From the NCBI GenBank assembly GCA_015067675.1, contig SVMB01000014.1:1-53151 (forward strand): 53,151 bases of DNA, given 5' to 3'. Below, one piece after another: positions 33,262 to 41,200 of the stretch (positions are counted from its first letter, which is position 1; each line of letters starts with the position of its first letter). Both the position numbers and the translations under genes were made by a program. The notes below the pieces were generated by a model, which worked only from the letters and a program-made list of their open reading frames with translations, was not told where the DNA came from and ran no database searches. The stretch is from Oscillospiraceae bacterium. GTDB taxonomy: Bacteria > Bacillota > Clostridia > Oscillospirales > QAMX01.

Positions 33262-33290
33262 TGTACAAATATGCACGGACAGTGTATACT
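33262..33290 (+). promoter_or_regulatory. Promoter of the second GH109-like gene
   Basis: TGTACA (33262-33267), 17-bp spacer containing GCACGGACAGT (33273-33283), TATACT (33285-33290). Same boxes and spacing as copy 1. Confidence 0.7.
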
Positions 33291-33349
33291 GAGTCCGTCG
33301 GGAGAACGCTTCTCCTGCTCATAACAACACATCAAAGGAAGAAAAAGCT

Positions 33350-34621
33350 ATGGTCAGACCTGTCAAAGTCGGTATCGTCGGCCTCGGACCCCGCGCGGAA
33401 GTGCTGCTGGCAGCTTTCCTGCGCATGGATGAAATGGAAGTCATCGCCGTATGCGATCTGCATGAGGAGCCCATCCGTAAAACCCTGGGTATCTTTGAGC
33501 GTTACGGCAAGCCCGCCCCCAAAACCTTCACCAACTATCATGAGATGCTCAAACTGGAAGAACTGGAAGGCGTGTTCATCCCCACCTCCTGGAATTCCCA
33601 TCTGGCCATCGCCGCAGACTGCATGGAGGCCGGCAAGTATGCGGCCATCGAAGTGGGCGGCGCTTCCTCTATCGAAGAGCTGTGGCAGCTGGTTCACGCC
33701 TACGAGCGCACCAAGACCCCTGTTATGATGCTTGAAAACGCCTGCTACTGCCGGGATGAGCTGATGGTGCTCAACATGGTGCGAAAGGGTCTGTTCGGCG
33801 AGCTGGTCTACTGCGAAGGCGGCTATGAGCACAATCTGCGCAACAACCTCGCCCGGATGGAGAATACCGGCGAGGAGCGCGCTTACCACAACCGCTTCCG
33901 CAACGGCGAGCTCTATCCCACCCATGAGCTGGGTCCGCTCGCCAAGATTCTGCGCATCAACCGCGGCAACCGCTTCCTGTCCCTGACCTCCTCCGCCACC
34001 AAGTCCGTCTCCATCCCGGCCTACCGCCGTGAGCTCACGGCCAAGGGTGAGCCCTATCCCGACGTGCCCTTCAATCAGGGCGACGTGATCACCACCATCA
34101 TCAAGTGCGCCGGCGGCGAAAACATCACCCTGACCCATTCCGTCTCCATGCCCCGTCCCTATTCCCGCAACGGCCGTGTGCAGGGTACGAAGGGCATCTG
34201 GCTGGAAGATGTGAAGGGTATCTACATCGAGGGGATGTCCCGCGACGAGACGCTCATCGACCCCGCAGGCAATCCCTACGACCGTCATTTCTGGGATCCC
34301 GTGGAGAGCTTTTATGAAAAGTACGATCATCCCGTCTGGAAGACCGACAAGGATAAGCTCGTGGGCGGTCACGGCGGTCTGGATTCCCTGGCCATCCGCG
34401 CCTTCCTCCATGCGGTGAGAAATCGTGAAAATCCCCCCATCGACGTCTACGACGTGGCCGCCTGGATGGCGGTTACCTGCCTCTCCGAGCAGTCCATCGC
34501 CATGGGTTCCATGCCCGTTGCCTTCCCCGACTTCACCAACGGCAAGTGGATTCGCCGCGAGCCCACTCCCAGAAACCGCTGGAGTCTGGACGAAGTCTGC
34601 GAGGAGTGCTTCGAGGACTGA
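33350..34621 (+). CDS. Gfo/Idh/MocA family protein, GH109-like (copy 2)
   Basis: A 423-aa protein collinear and ungapped with the product at 31900. It has VGIVGLGPRAE, EVGGASSIEELW, YPTHELGPLAKILRINRGNRF and the same C-terminus (NRWSLDEVCEECF). Differences are conservative and scattered, mostly in surface helices and the region ETHHWDKVEDYYDKYDHP versus DRHFWDPVESFYEKYDHP. This looks like a tandem duplication kept under selection, with each copy under its own promoter. Likely a cytoplasmic NAD-dependent glycosidase or sugar oxidoreductase; the two may split substrates. Start 33350 has AAAGGAAG. Confidence 0.8.
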   Translation: MVRPVKVGIVGLGPRAEVLLAAFLRMDEMEVIAVCDLHEEPIRKTLGIFERYGKPAPKTFTNYHEMLKLEELEGVFIPTSWNSHLAIAADCMEAGKYAAIEVGGASSIEELWQLVHAYERTKTPVMMLENACYCRDELMVLNMVRKGLFGELVYCEGGYEHNLRNNLARMENTGEERAYHNRFRNGELYPTHELGPLAKILRINRGNRFLSLTSSATKSVSIPAYRRELTAKGEPYPDVPFNQGDVITTIIKCAGGENITLTHSVSMPRPYSRNGRVQGTKGIWLEDVKGIYIEGMSRDETLIDPAGNPYDRHFWDPVESFYEKYDHPVWKTDKDKLVGGHGGLDSLAIRAFLHAVRNRENPPIDVYDVAAWMAVTCLSEQSIAMGSMPVAFPDFTNGKWIRREPTPRNRWSLDEVCEECFED

Positions 34622-34651
34622 TCCGTCCCTGTTTTGCCGATCTTTTGCTTC

Positions 34652-34685
34652 CGCCGCCGGGATTTTGACCCGGCGGCGTTTTTTT
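34652..34685 (+). terminator. Intrinsic terminator
   Basis: CGCCGCCGGG (34652-34661) pairs with CCCGGCGGCG (34669-34678), followed by T7. Confidence 0.9.
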
Positions 34686-34707
34686 CGCAAAATAGTCGCC
34701 AGCACTC

Positions 34708-34736
34708 TTGTACTTTTGCCGCTCACCCGCTATAAT
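34708..34736 (+). promoter_or_regulatory. Promoter of the PHP gene
   Basis: TTGTAC (34708-34713), 17-bp spacer, TATAAT (34731-34736), then AGACAGT (34739-34745). Confidence 0.75.
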
Positions 34737-34787
34737 TAAGACAGTTTCCCCCAGAACCCGAAAAATTGATGTGAAAGGAAGAACGAT

Positions 34788-35723
34788 ATGATTCAGCAGC
34801 AGGCTTTCGCAGGCAATGAGAAGATGCTCAAGGGCGGTCTGCACTGCCACACCACCCGTTCCGACGGCAGAGGTACCCCCGAAGAAGTTATCCGCCTTCA
34901 CTACCACAACGGCTATGATTTTCTGGCGCTGACCGACCATCGCTATTATAATTACATCAACTTCGCCCCCGACTGTCCCATCACCATCATCCCCGGCATG
35001 GAGTATGACAACACCTTCATGCACGGCAAGGGCTTCCGCTGCTTCCACACCGTCTGCATCGGCCCCTCCCGTGAGGACGGCAACGGCTACGAGCAGGACG
35101 AGCGTCTAGAATCCGGCAAGGCTCTTACCCAGGAAGAGTATCAGCCCTATCTGGACGAGATCCACGCCAAGAAAAACCTCACCATCTACTGTCATCCCGA
35201 GTGGAGCTCCACCCCCGCCCGTTATTTTGAAAAGCTCGAGGGCAACTTCGCCATGGAAATCTGGAACTCCGGCTGCGTGCAGGAGTGCGCCCAGGACATG
35301 GACGCCGCCTACTGGGACGAGCTGCTGGGTCAGGGCAAGATCATCTACGGCGTTGCCACCGACGACGGTCATTCGATGAAGAATCACTGCTGCGGCTGGG
35401 TCATGGTGCGTGCAGAAAACAATATTAACGCCATCCTCAAGGCTCTGGAGGACGGTGCGTTCTATTCCTCCACCGGCCCCGAAATCTACAACTTCTACGT
35501 CGAGGACGGCAAGGCCGTGGTCGAGTGCTCCTTTGCCAAGGAAGTGCGCTTCCAGAGCGACATGCATCCCACCCGCATGGTGCGCTCCGTGAACAATGAG
35601 CTGGTGCGTGCCGAGTATCCCATCGCCAACGAGAACGGCGAGTACACCTACCGCTACATCCGCGCCACCGTCATCGATCAGTTCGGCCGCAAAGCCTGGA
35701 CCAACCCCATCTTCCTGGACTAA
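34788..35723 (+). CDS. PHP domain phosphoesterase
   Basis: A 311-aa protein with the polymerase-and-histidinol-phosphatase metal motifs: GLHCHTTRSDG (HxH), FLALTDHRYY, IIPGMEYDN, TIYCHPEWS, and GVATDDGHS near the end of the barrel. A beta-rich tail of about 80 residues follows. Stand-alone PHP proteins of this type hydrolyse phosphomonoesters or cyclic/nucleotide phosphates with two or three metals. Own promoter and a shared convergent terminator, so it is a single-gene unit between the GH109-like pair and GH20. Cytoplasmic; the substrate is unknown. Start 34788 follows AAAGGAAG. Confidence 0.85.
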   Translation: MIQQQAFAGNEKMLKGGLHCHTTRSDGRGTPEEVIRLHYHNGYDFLALTDHRYYNYINFAPDCPITIIPGMEYDNTFMHGKGFRCFHTVCIGPSREDGNGYEQDERLESGKALTQEEYQPYLDEIHAKKNLTIYCHPEWSSTPARYFEKLEGNFAMEIWNSGCVQECAQDMDAAYWDELLGQGKIIYGVATDDGHSMKNHCCGWVMVRAENNINAILKALEDGAFYSSTGPEIYNFYVEDGKAVVECSFAKEVRFQSDMHPTRMVRSVNNELVRAEYPIANENGEYTYRYIRATVIDQFGRKAWTNPIFLD

Positions 35724-35739
35724 TCCGAATCAATATTAT

Positions 35740-35777
35740 GAGCCCGCGGCAGTGCAGTTTGCCGCGGGCTCTTTTTT
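35740..35777. terminator. Bidirectional intrinsic terminator
   Basis: GAGCCCGCGGCA (35740-35751) pairs with 35760-35771; T6 follows on the plus strand. Confidence 0.85.
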
Positions 35778-35794
35778 CGTTATTCCATGATTGC

Positions 35795-37567
35795 TTACAT
35801 CGCTTCGGTCTTTTCAAGCAGGGCGATCATCTGATTATTCAGCGCTTCCAGCCAGTCAAGACGGGTGCGCAGGATTTCCTCGACGGTGACATCCTCATAA
35901 TAGATGCTGAACACCTCCCGCAGCACACGCCGCAGCTCTGCAATGTCGCAGCGCAGACCGTCGGTAATTCTTGTAAGCAGCGCCAACCGGTAATCCTCGA
36001 GCTTGAACCCGAGCTTCCCCTGATAATACTGGAAGTAGTTGTTCAGCCGGTCACGCTGCGTCACCAGAGACTCCGCTGCTGCCGCACAGCGCAGGAAACG
36101 CAGCTCATCAGGCTCGTCCTGTGCATTAAGCGCCTGCTTGTAGTCATAGGGAGACGCTTTGATATTGAGCAGCGACGCGGTAAGCTTTTCATCGGGTTGC
36201 TTGCCGTAAAGCTGCAGGAAGAGGTTTTTGATGAACGCAGAATAGTCATCCGCCTCCGCGTTCCACATGGTCGCCGCCGCGTAGAGAATCGTCATCCAAG
36301 AGCTCTCCTGCGGCTCGGCGGGACAGTCGGCTGAGCCGATGCGGGTCCAGCCGGTGGCACAGACGCATTCGATGCCATACTCCGCGGCTGCCTTTGCCCA
36401 GGCGTCGCAGTTGAGGCCGCGCACTGCCAGCGGCGGCACGCTGCCTGCCCAGTTATCACAGCCGGAGTAACCGCTGGCGCCCCAGATGCGCAGCCCGGCT
36501 TCCCTGTATTCGTCGATGTAGGGGAACTCGTTGCCCGCGCCGCCGTAGCCGTAGGCCCAGTACATCAGCACCGCCCGCTTGCCCACTTCCGCGCGGAGCA
36601 CGCGCTCTTCCTCCTTGGAGAACAGGCCGTAGTGGTTGCGCACGATATCGTCCCACATCACCGGCGTCCAGCCGCGATTGGATACGTGCTCGATGCAGCG
36701 GCTGACCTTCCAGAGATAGGAATCCGCCGCGCCAAGCTTCTGGCATTCCGGGCATTCGCCGAGATTGCCCGGCTCGTCCGCACCGATATGGAAATACGGC
36801 CCGTGCTCGGCAAAAACCTCCATCAGCTCGTCGCACATGGCTGCCCACAGCGTCTGCACGTCTTCGTTCACCGGGCAGAACTGGAAGATATGCCCGTTCT
36901 CCCGCAGATGACGATACCGCTCATGCTTGAGGATATAGTCCACGTGGGCAATGCACTGCAGCTTGGGCACGATGGCGATATGCAGGCTTTTGGCGAGGAT
37001 GCTCAGTTCTCTGAGCTGTTCGTACGTATACGCGCCTTTGACCGCGATATCCGGTGCGCAGCGGAAGGCATACTTATCCTCCAGCTCCAGCAGGATTGCG
37101 TTGACTTTATAGGCCGCCAGTCTTTCAAGTTCTGCCTTGAGCGTCTCAAAGCGGGGCAGATAGCCCTTCAGATCCCAGTGCATCATGCGGATCGGGATGG
37201 CCGCCCAGTCGGTGATGCACAGCGCGGGGCATTCGTCGGGAAGCTGCCGGAGTGTCTGCAGACCATAGAAGAGGCCGGCTTCATCGTTTGCATCGATGCG
37301 TACGCCGTCGCAGGCTGTGCGCAGCACGTAGGCGTCGGGCTTTGCCGGTACACCCGCCGGGGTGAGCGCCGCGCCGTTTCCCATGGTGATGCAAAAGCCC
37401 TCACCGGCGGCTTTCATGGAAAGTTCCGGGACTTGCTCAGCCAGAAAGGCCAGCGCCTGCGCATCAATGCCGCTGTATTGGAGCTTATCAAACCTTGACA
37501 GCCTGATTTGGCCGCCGTAAACCGTCATTTTCGCCGGACGCGGGATAAGATTGAGCATCGTTTCCAT
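35795..37567 (-). CDS. GH20 beta-N-acetylhexosaminidase-like enzyme
   Basis: A 590-aa protein. Residues 1-120 look like the GH20b alpha/beta domain, ending with the usual GLFYGLQTLRQL. The barrel carries HIGADEPG (residues 260-267), the GH20 catalytic Asp264-Glu265 pair used in substrate-assisted hydrolysis of terminal beta-GlcNAc/GalNAc. A 160-residue helical tail follows. There is no signal peptide, so it acts on imported sugars. The start at 37567 has AAAGGGG upstream; the frame is open to 37639 but that overlaps the promoter. Divergent from the GH36-like gene, and together with it and the GH109-like pair suggests breakdown of host-type glycans. Confidence 0.85.
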   Translation of the reverse strand: METMLNLIPRPAKMTVYGGQIRLSRFDKLQYSGIDAQALAFLAEQVPELSMKAAGEGFCITMGNGAALTPAGVPAKPDAYVLRTACDGVRIDANDEAGLFYGLQTLRQLPDECPALCITDWAAIPIRMMHWDLKGYLPRFETLKAELERLAAYKVNAILLELEDKYAFRCAPDIAVKGAYTYEQLRELSILAKSLHIAIVPKLQCIAHVDYILKHERYRHLRENGHIFQFCPVNEDVQTLWAAMCDELMEVFAEHGPYFHIGADEPGNLGECPECQKLGAADSYLWKVSRCIEHVSNRGWTPVMWDDIVRNHYGLFSKEEERVLRAEVGKRAVLMYWAYGYGGAGNEFPYIDEYREAGLRIWGASGYSGCDNWAGSVPPLAVRGLNCDAWAKAAAEYGIECVCATGWTRIGSADCPAEPQESSWMTILYAAATMWNAEADDYSAFIKNLFLQLYGKQPDEKLTASLLNIKASPYDYKQALNAQDEPDELRFLRCAAAAESLVTQRDRLNNYFQYYQGKLGFKLEDYRLALLTRITDGLRCDIAELRRVLREVFSIYYEDVTVEEILRTRLDWLEALNNQMIALLEKTEAM

Positions 37568-37610
37568 ATCATGAACCCCTTTCCATACATTTAAGACCGC
37601 TTCTGCGATC

Positions 37611-37639
37611 ATGATAGCACATTTTGTGTCGGTATGCAA
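37611..37639 (-). promoter_or_regulatory. Promoter of the GH20 gene
   Basis: Minus strand: TTGCAT (37639-37634), 17-bp spacer, TATCAT (37616-37611). Confidence 0.6.
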
Positions 37640-37685
37640 TCACTTTTCCGGGAAAAGAAATTCCACCGCAGGGTACAGGCAGATA

Positions 37686-37714
37686 TTGACCGGCTGGAAA
37701 TGCGTTGTTATAAT
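37686..37714 (+). promoter_or_regulatory. Promoter of the GH36-like gene
   Basis: TTGACC (37686-37691), 17-bp spacer, TATAAT (37709-37714), then AGACAGT (37717-37723) at the same offset as in the PHP promoter. Confidence 0.8.
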
Positions 37715-37755
37715 AAAGACAGTCCCGCATCCGTACTGCAATGGAGGAAAACGCC

Positions 37756-39645
37756 ATGTTCTATCGTGATTGCTACGTTTCCTATGAAAACAGCCGGATT
37801 ACCATCGGCAACCACGGCATTCGCCGTGTGCTGCGCGTGGAAGATCGCGCACTCATTTCCGAAAGCCTCTCCGGCTCCCAAACCGTCTGGAAAAATCCCG
37901 CCGCCGAGCCCCGGCTTGCCCTGGCAGAGCGTTATGTCCGTGAGGGTACACAGCCCCGCGTCACCTTCCGTCTGGACGACCGCGCCCGGAGATCCGCTGC
38001 GGCACTGGTGGCCGACGTGATCTGGGACGACGGCGACTGCGCCGTGCATTACGCCTTCCGCGTCTATCCCGACATTCCCTTCATCGTCACCGAGGGCGAG
38101 ATCCGGGTACAGGGTGCTGCCAAAGCCGATGCCGCCGATGTAGTGGACGGTGTGGGTCTGCCCTGGGGCCATTACCGGCTGCAGAGCGACAAGCTGGTGG
38201 ATCAGTCCGACCAGCACGACACCTACATCCTCACCCACAAGCAGCTGCTCTACAAAAACGAGCCGCTGTTCTCCGACGGCAATCTCTTCACCATCACCGA
38301 CGTCATCTCCGGCGACGGCATCCTGCTGGTACGCGACGCGCCCACAACCTTGAGCTCCACCGAGAAGATCGGTCAGGGACTCTGCGTTGAGCGGATGCAG
38401 TCCGCCGTACTCACCGGCGCCGGTGTATCCGACGTCACCGACGGCGATATGCACATCTACGGCGCCTCCATCGGCGTCGGCCGCGCCGCCGATCTGCCTG
38501 CGCTCTACCGCAAACTCTACCGCGCCGAGTACGCCGGTGAATCCCGCGGTCTCTACAGCCTCTCCAACAACTGGGGCGACCGCGGCGAGGACGCCGTCAT
38601 GGGTGAAAACTTCGTCATGGGCGAGATCGACACCGCCGCCCGTACCGGCATCGACGTGGTGCAGCTCGACGACGGCTGGCAGAAGGGCATGACCACCGGC
38701 TCCACCCGCAATCCCAACGGCGTCTGGGAAGGCTACTATGCCTTCATGCCGGACTACTGGTCCCACGATCCGGACAAGTTCCCCAACGGCCTGAAAGGCG
38801 TCGCGGACTATGCCCGTGTGCGCGGCGTGAAGATCGGCCTCTGGTTCTCGCCGGATTCCTCCAATGACTTCGCCAACTGGGAGCGCGACGTGGATACCCT
38901 CATGCACTATTACGAAACCTACGGCTTCTCCACCTTCAAGCTCGACGGCGTGAAGCTGCGCACTCCGTTGGGCAAGTCCCGCTACATGGCATTTCTGGAA
39001 GCTGTCTACCGCCGGTCAGGCGGCGTCGTCTGCGTCAATCAGGACATCACCGCCCATGCCCGCAACGGCATTGTCTGCGAAAAGCCCTACGGCACTCTGT
39101 TCGTAGAAAACCGCTACTCCGACCTGCACAGCTACTATCCCCACCGCACGCTGCGCAATGTCTGGATGCTGTCCCGATACTTCCCGCTGCGCCGGTTCCA
39201 GTTTGAGGTGCTCAACCTCCGCCGCAGCGGCCATGTCTACCAGGGCGATCCGCTGGCACCCGGACTCTACTCCATCGACTACACCTTCGCCTCCGTCATG
39301 CTTGCCAATCCCCTCATCTGGATGGAGACCCAGCATCTGCCGGAGCCTGACCGTGCGATTCTGGAAAACACCATCACCCTCTGGAAGTCCGTGCGTGAGG
39401 AGTTCTTTGCCGCCGACACGCAGCCTATCGGCGATGAGCCCGACGGTGTGAGCTGGACCGGCTTTGAGATTCGCGGACAGCATCACTGGCTGCTGTTGTT
39501 CCGTGAGCTGACCGAGAGCGCCGACCACAGCTTCGGCATCCCCGGAAACTTCGAAAAAGTCGCCGGTTCCGATGGCTTTACCTACGCTGACGGCATCGCT
39601 CATGCAGACAACGTGCGCAGCTGGGCGCTGCTGCGTGAAGTGTAA
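37756..39645 (+). CDS. GH36-like alpha-galactosidase / alpha-N-acetylgalactosaminidase
   Basis: A 629-aa protein of the clan GH-D type: an N-terminal beta-sandwich (residues 1-250), then a barrel with GIDVVQLDDGWQKG (304-308) and the nucleophile-type FSTFKLDGVKL (Asp397). The segment HYRLQSDKLVDQSDQHD and the C-terminal beta domain fit GH36 enzymes of intracellular type. Substrates of the family are alpha-galactosides, alpha-GalNAc or raffinose-type sugars. The ATG at 37756 has GGAGG at 8 nt; an ATG at 37741 precedes that ribosome site and is unlikely. Strong own promoter. Confidence 0.8.
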   Translation: MFYRDCYVSYENSRITIGNHGIRRVLRVEDRALISESLSGSQTVWKNPAAEPRLALAERYVREGTQPRVTFRLDDRARRSAAALVADVIWDDGDCAVHYAFRVYPDIPFIVTEGEIRVQGAAKADAADVVDGVGLPWGHYRLQSDKLVDQSDQHDTYILTHKQLLYKNEPLFSDGNLFTITDVISGDGILLVRDAPTTLSSTEKIGQGLCVERMQSAVLTGAGVSDVTDGDMHIYGASIGVGRAADLPALYRKLYRAEYAGESRGLYSLSNNWGDRGEDAVMGENFVMGEIDTAARTGIDVVQLDDGWQKGMTTGSTRNPNGVWEGYYAFMPDYWSHDPDKFPNGLKGVADYARVRGVKIGLWFSPDSSNDFANWERDVDTLMHYYETYGFSTFKLDGVKLRTPLGKSRYMAFLEAVYRRSGGVVCVNQDITAHARNGIVCEKPYGTLFVENRYSDLHSYYPHRTLRNVWMLSRYFPLRRFQFEVLNLRRSGHVYQGDPLAPGLYSIDYTFASVMLANPLIWMETQHLPEPDRAILENTITLWKSVREEFFAADTQPIGDEPDGVSWTGFEIRGQHHWLLLFRELTESADHSFGIPGNFEKVAGSDGFTYADGIAHADNVRSWALLREV

Positions 39646-39662
39646 GTCCCCAATCAAACAGC

Positions 39663-39689
39663 AAGGCCGCAGGTATACCCTGCGGCCTT
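39663..39689. terminator. Hairpin terminator between convergent genes
   Basis: AAGGCCGCAGG (39663-39673) pairs with CCTGCGGCCTT (39679-39689); T tracts are weak. Confidence 0.65.
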
Positions 39690-39701
39690 ATGTATTCTCT
39701 T

Positions 39702-40253
39702 TCATGATCTCACCGTCAGCTTTTCCAATGTTTTTCCGCCGCTGAGTGCGCGAAGATAGACCCTCGTGCACTTGCCGTAGCGCTCAAAGAGGCATTTTGC
39801 CTTTTCTTCATCCCCATAGACCTTCCAGCAGCCGGTACATTTGCAGCACTGGGGGCCTTTGCAGATGAAGCCTTCCACATCCTCGGGCGGATAGCCCAGA
39901 AACAGGCCGATCTCATGGGGAAAGTCGCGGCTCTCATGCAGGCGGCGGGCCAGCCGCGCAACACACTGCGCAGGCTTGTGCCCGGCGTAGCCGTGCATAT
40001 CCAGCAGATCCCCGGCCAGCGCATCCGCAAAGTCTGCCTGCAGCTTCGCCGGACGATAGACGTAGATCAGCGCCGCGCCGTCCTCCACCTTCAGCGCCAG
40101 AAAACAGATGCCTTTCCCGGCAAGCCGCCGGTTGAGCCTGCGAATATCCTCGCGCAGCTGCTCATGAGACTCGCAGGGACAGCGAAAAAGACTTCCGGTC
40201 TTTATGCCCGCCAGCGTCGGCGAGCAATGCCGTACAATCAGTTCTTCGGACAT
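39702..40253 (-). CDS. DUF3793 family protein
   Basis: A 183-aa cytoplasmic protein with the DUF3793 pattern: an N-terminal LAGIKTGSLFRC segment, RLNRRLAGKGICFLALKVEDGAALIYVYRP, FPHEIGLFLGYPPEDVEGFI, and a Cys cluster CKGPQCCKCTGCWKVYGDEE. Family members in Clostridia sit next to ferrous iron transport (feoAB), DUF2325 and HMA genes. The Cys cluster may bind metal. Start 40253 has GGAGGTGAG. It is the last gene of a small minus-strand group with DUF2325 (19-bp gap) and lies downstream of the palindromic operators. The biochemical role is unknown. Confidence 0.8.
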   Translation of the reverse strand: MSEELIVRHCSPTLAGIKTGSLFRCPCESHEQLREDIRRLNRRLAGKGICFLALKVEDGAALIYVYRPAKLQADFADALAGDLLDMHGYAGHKPAQCVARLARRLHESRDFPHEIGLFLGYPPEDVEGFICKGPQCCKCTGCWKVYGDEEKAKCLFERYGKCTRVYLRALSGGKTLEKLTVRS

Positions 40254-40272
40254 ACGCTCACCTCCCCTTTGT

Positions 40273-40560
40273 TCAGCACTTCGCCGCGTGCCGGTCCAGA
40301 ATCCCGCGCAAGGCGCTCATGGAACTGGAATGACAGCGTTCAATGGTGGTACCCCGACCCCGGACCTCGCTGAGAACGCACTGCACCATCTTATGCGAGG
40401 TGGTGTTGGTAAACAGTACCAGCAGATCAGGATCCCCCACCTTGTTCTTCAGCCCGTCACGCATCTTGGCAAACACCTTCGCCCGGCAGTTGTATTCCTG
40501 ACACAGATCGATGTACTGCCTCACCATACATTCATTTCCTCCGACAATTACGACGCTCAT
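40273..40560 (-). CDS. DUF2325 family protein
   Basis: A 95-aa protein of the DUF2325 family (MSVVIVGGNECMVRQY, LVLFTNTTSHKMVQCV), small alpha/beta with conserved GG-N, Thr-Ser-His and Cys residues. DUF2325 proteins are commonly found beside DUF3793 and metal transport genes. The ATG at 40560 has AGGGAG at 9 nt; the in-frame ATG at 40578 lies before that site. An 18-bp palindrome (40586-40603) ends 25 bp upstream of the start, so the gene is probably repressed by a metal-sensing regulator. Function unknown. Confidence 0.8.
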   Translation of the reverse strand: MSVVIVGGNECMVRQYIDLCQEYNCRAKVFAKMRDGLKNKVGDPDLLVLFTNTTSHKMVQCVLSEVRGRGTTIERCHSSSMSALRGILDRHAAKC

Positions 40561-40585
40561 GCGTTCATCTCCCTTCAATCTTTTC

Positions 40586-40603
40586 GGTTAGCAATTGCTA
40601 ACC
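40586..40603. promoter_or_regulatory. Palindromic operator 1 (GGTTAGCAATTGCTAACC)
   Basis: A perfect 18-bp palindrome just upstream of DUF2325; shares GTTAG-N6-CTAAC with two further sites in this cluster. Confidence 0.75.
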
Positions 40604-40684
40604 ATCGGTTATGCAATCCCCGTCACAGCTGCGGGGGCAATCTTGTTTCTGTACTTACGCCGGGATTATTCCGGCAGTTCATCA

Positions 40685-40700
40685 GTTAGTCTATGCTAAC
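40685..40700. promoter_or_regulatory. Palindromic operator 2 (GTTAGTCTATGCTAAC)
   Basis: It lies directly downstream of a TATACG -10-like box on the minus strand, in the DUF2325 leader. Confidence 0.7.
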
Positions 40701-40730
40701 CATCGTATACAAAACAATATCCATCCTTCA

Positions 40731-40751
40731 GGGACGTTTTTCAAACGTCCC
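40731..40751. terminator. Hairpin after the HMA gene
   Basis: GGGACGTTT (40731-40739) pairs with AAACGTCCC (40743-40751); no clear T tract. Confidence 0.45.
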
Positions 40752-40759
40752 GCCGTGGC

Positions 40760-41011
40760 TTACTTGAACAGCGAAAAGCTCTTCTTCTCGTAAGGCTCGC
40801 TCTTTACATCGGTCACGGTAAATCCGAGAGGCGTGATGGCCTTTTTGATAGCCTCGGCGTCGATTTCCGCTTCGGCGATGATCTCGGCTTCCTTCTTGCG
40901 ATGGGAGGATTTGACCTTCTGAACCTGGAAGTTCTTACGGATGGTGTCATTGACATGAGCCTCGCACATCTCACAGGCCATGCCGTCGATCCCGACGATG
41001 ATACGTACCAT
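40760..41011 (-). CDS. Heavy-metal-associated (HMA) domain protein, copper-chaperone-like
   Basis: An 83-aa protein with one ferredoxin-like HMA domain: VGIDGMACEMCEAHVNDTIRKNF (GMxCxxC metal motif), KSSHRKKEAEIIAEAEIDAEAIKKAITPLGF. It ends in a short basic/hydrophobic tail. Such proteins shuttle copper or other soft metals in the cytoplasm. The start at 41011 has AAAGGACG. A consensus promoter with an operator right behind the -10 box controls it. Its neighbours DUF2325 and DUF3793 point to a metal-responsive unit, perhaps iron rather than copper. Confidence 0.85.
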   Translation of the reverse strand: MVRIIVGIDGMACEMCEAHVNDTIRKNFQVQKVKSSHRKKEAEIIAEAEIDAEAIKKAITPLGFTVTDVKSEPYEKKSFSLFK

Positions 41012-41063
41012 GGGGCTTACGTCCTTTCTGCCGCTGGGGCGGATATTGTTCTGTCGTTTTTCA

Positions 41064-41079
41064 GTTAGTCTAAGCTAAC
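41064..41079. promoter_or_regulatory. Palindromic operator 3 (GTTAGTCTAAGCTAAC)
   Basis: Located 11 bp downstream of the HMA -10 box on the minus strand, that is, over the transcription start. Confidence 0.75.
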
Positions 41080-41090
41080 CATCTGTTCAC

Positions 41091-41119
41091 AGTATACCGC
41101 AGTGAACCGCGATTGTCAA
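41091..41119 (-). promoter_or_regulatory. Consensus promoter of the HMA gene
   Basis: Minus strand: TTGACA (41119-41114), 17-bp spacer, TATACT (41096-41091). Confidence 0.85.
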
Positions 41120-41150
41120 TAGGTACCCCGAAATATTTTCTCAGGCACCG

Positions 41151-41189
41151 CAAATGGGCAGAGCCGGAATTCCCGGCCCTGCCCATTTG
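41151..41189. terminator. Hairpin terminator after the SGNH gene
   Basis: A 17-bp stem with one mismatch (41151-41167 with 41173-41189); no long T tract. Confidence 0.6.
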
Positions 41190-41200
41190 TATACTGTATC

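Noticed and set aside
31498-34726. Two long antisense frames over the GH109-like pair that resemble each other
   Set aside because: Their similarity only mirrors the duplicated sense genes; no start signals or domains.
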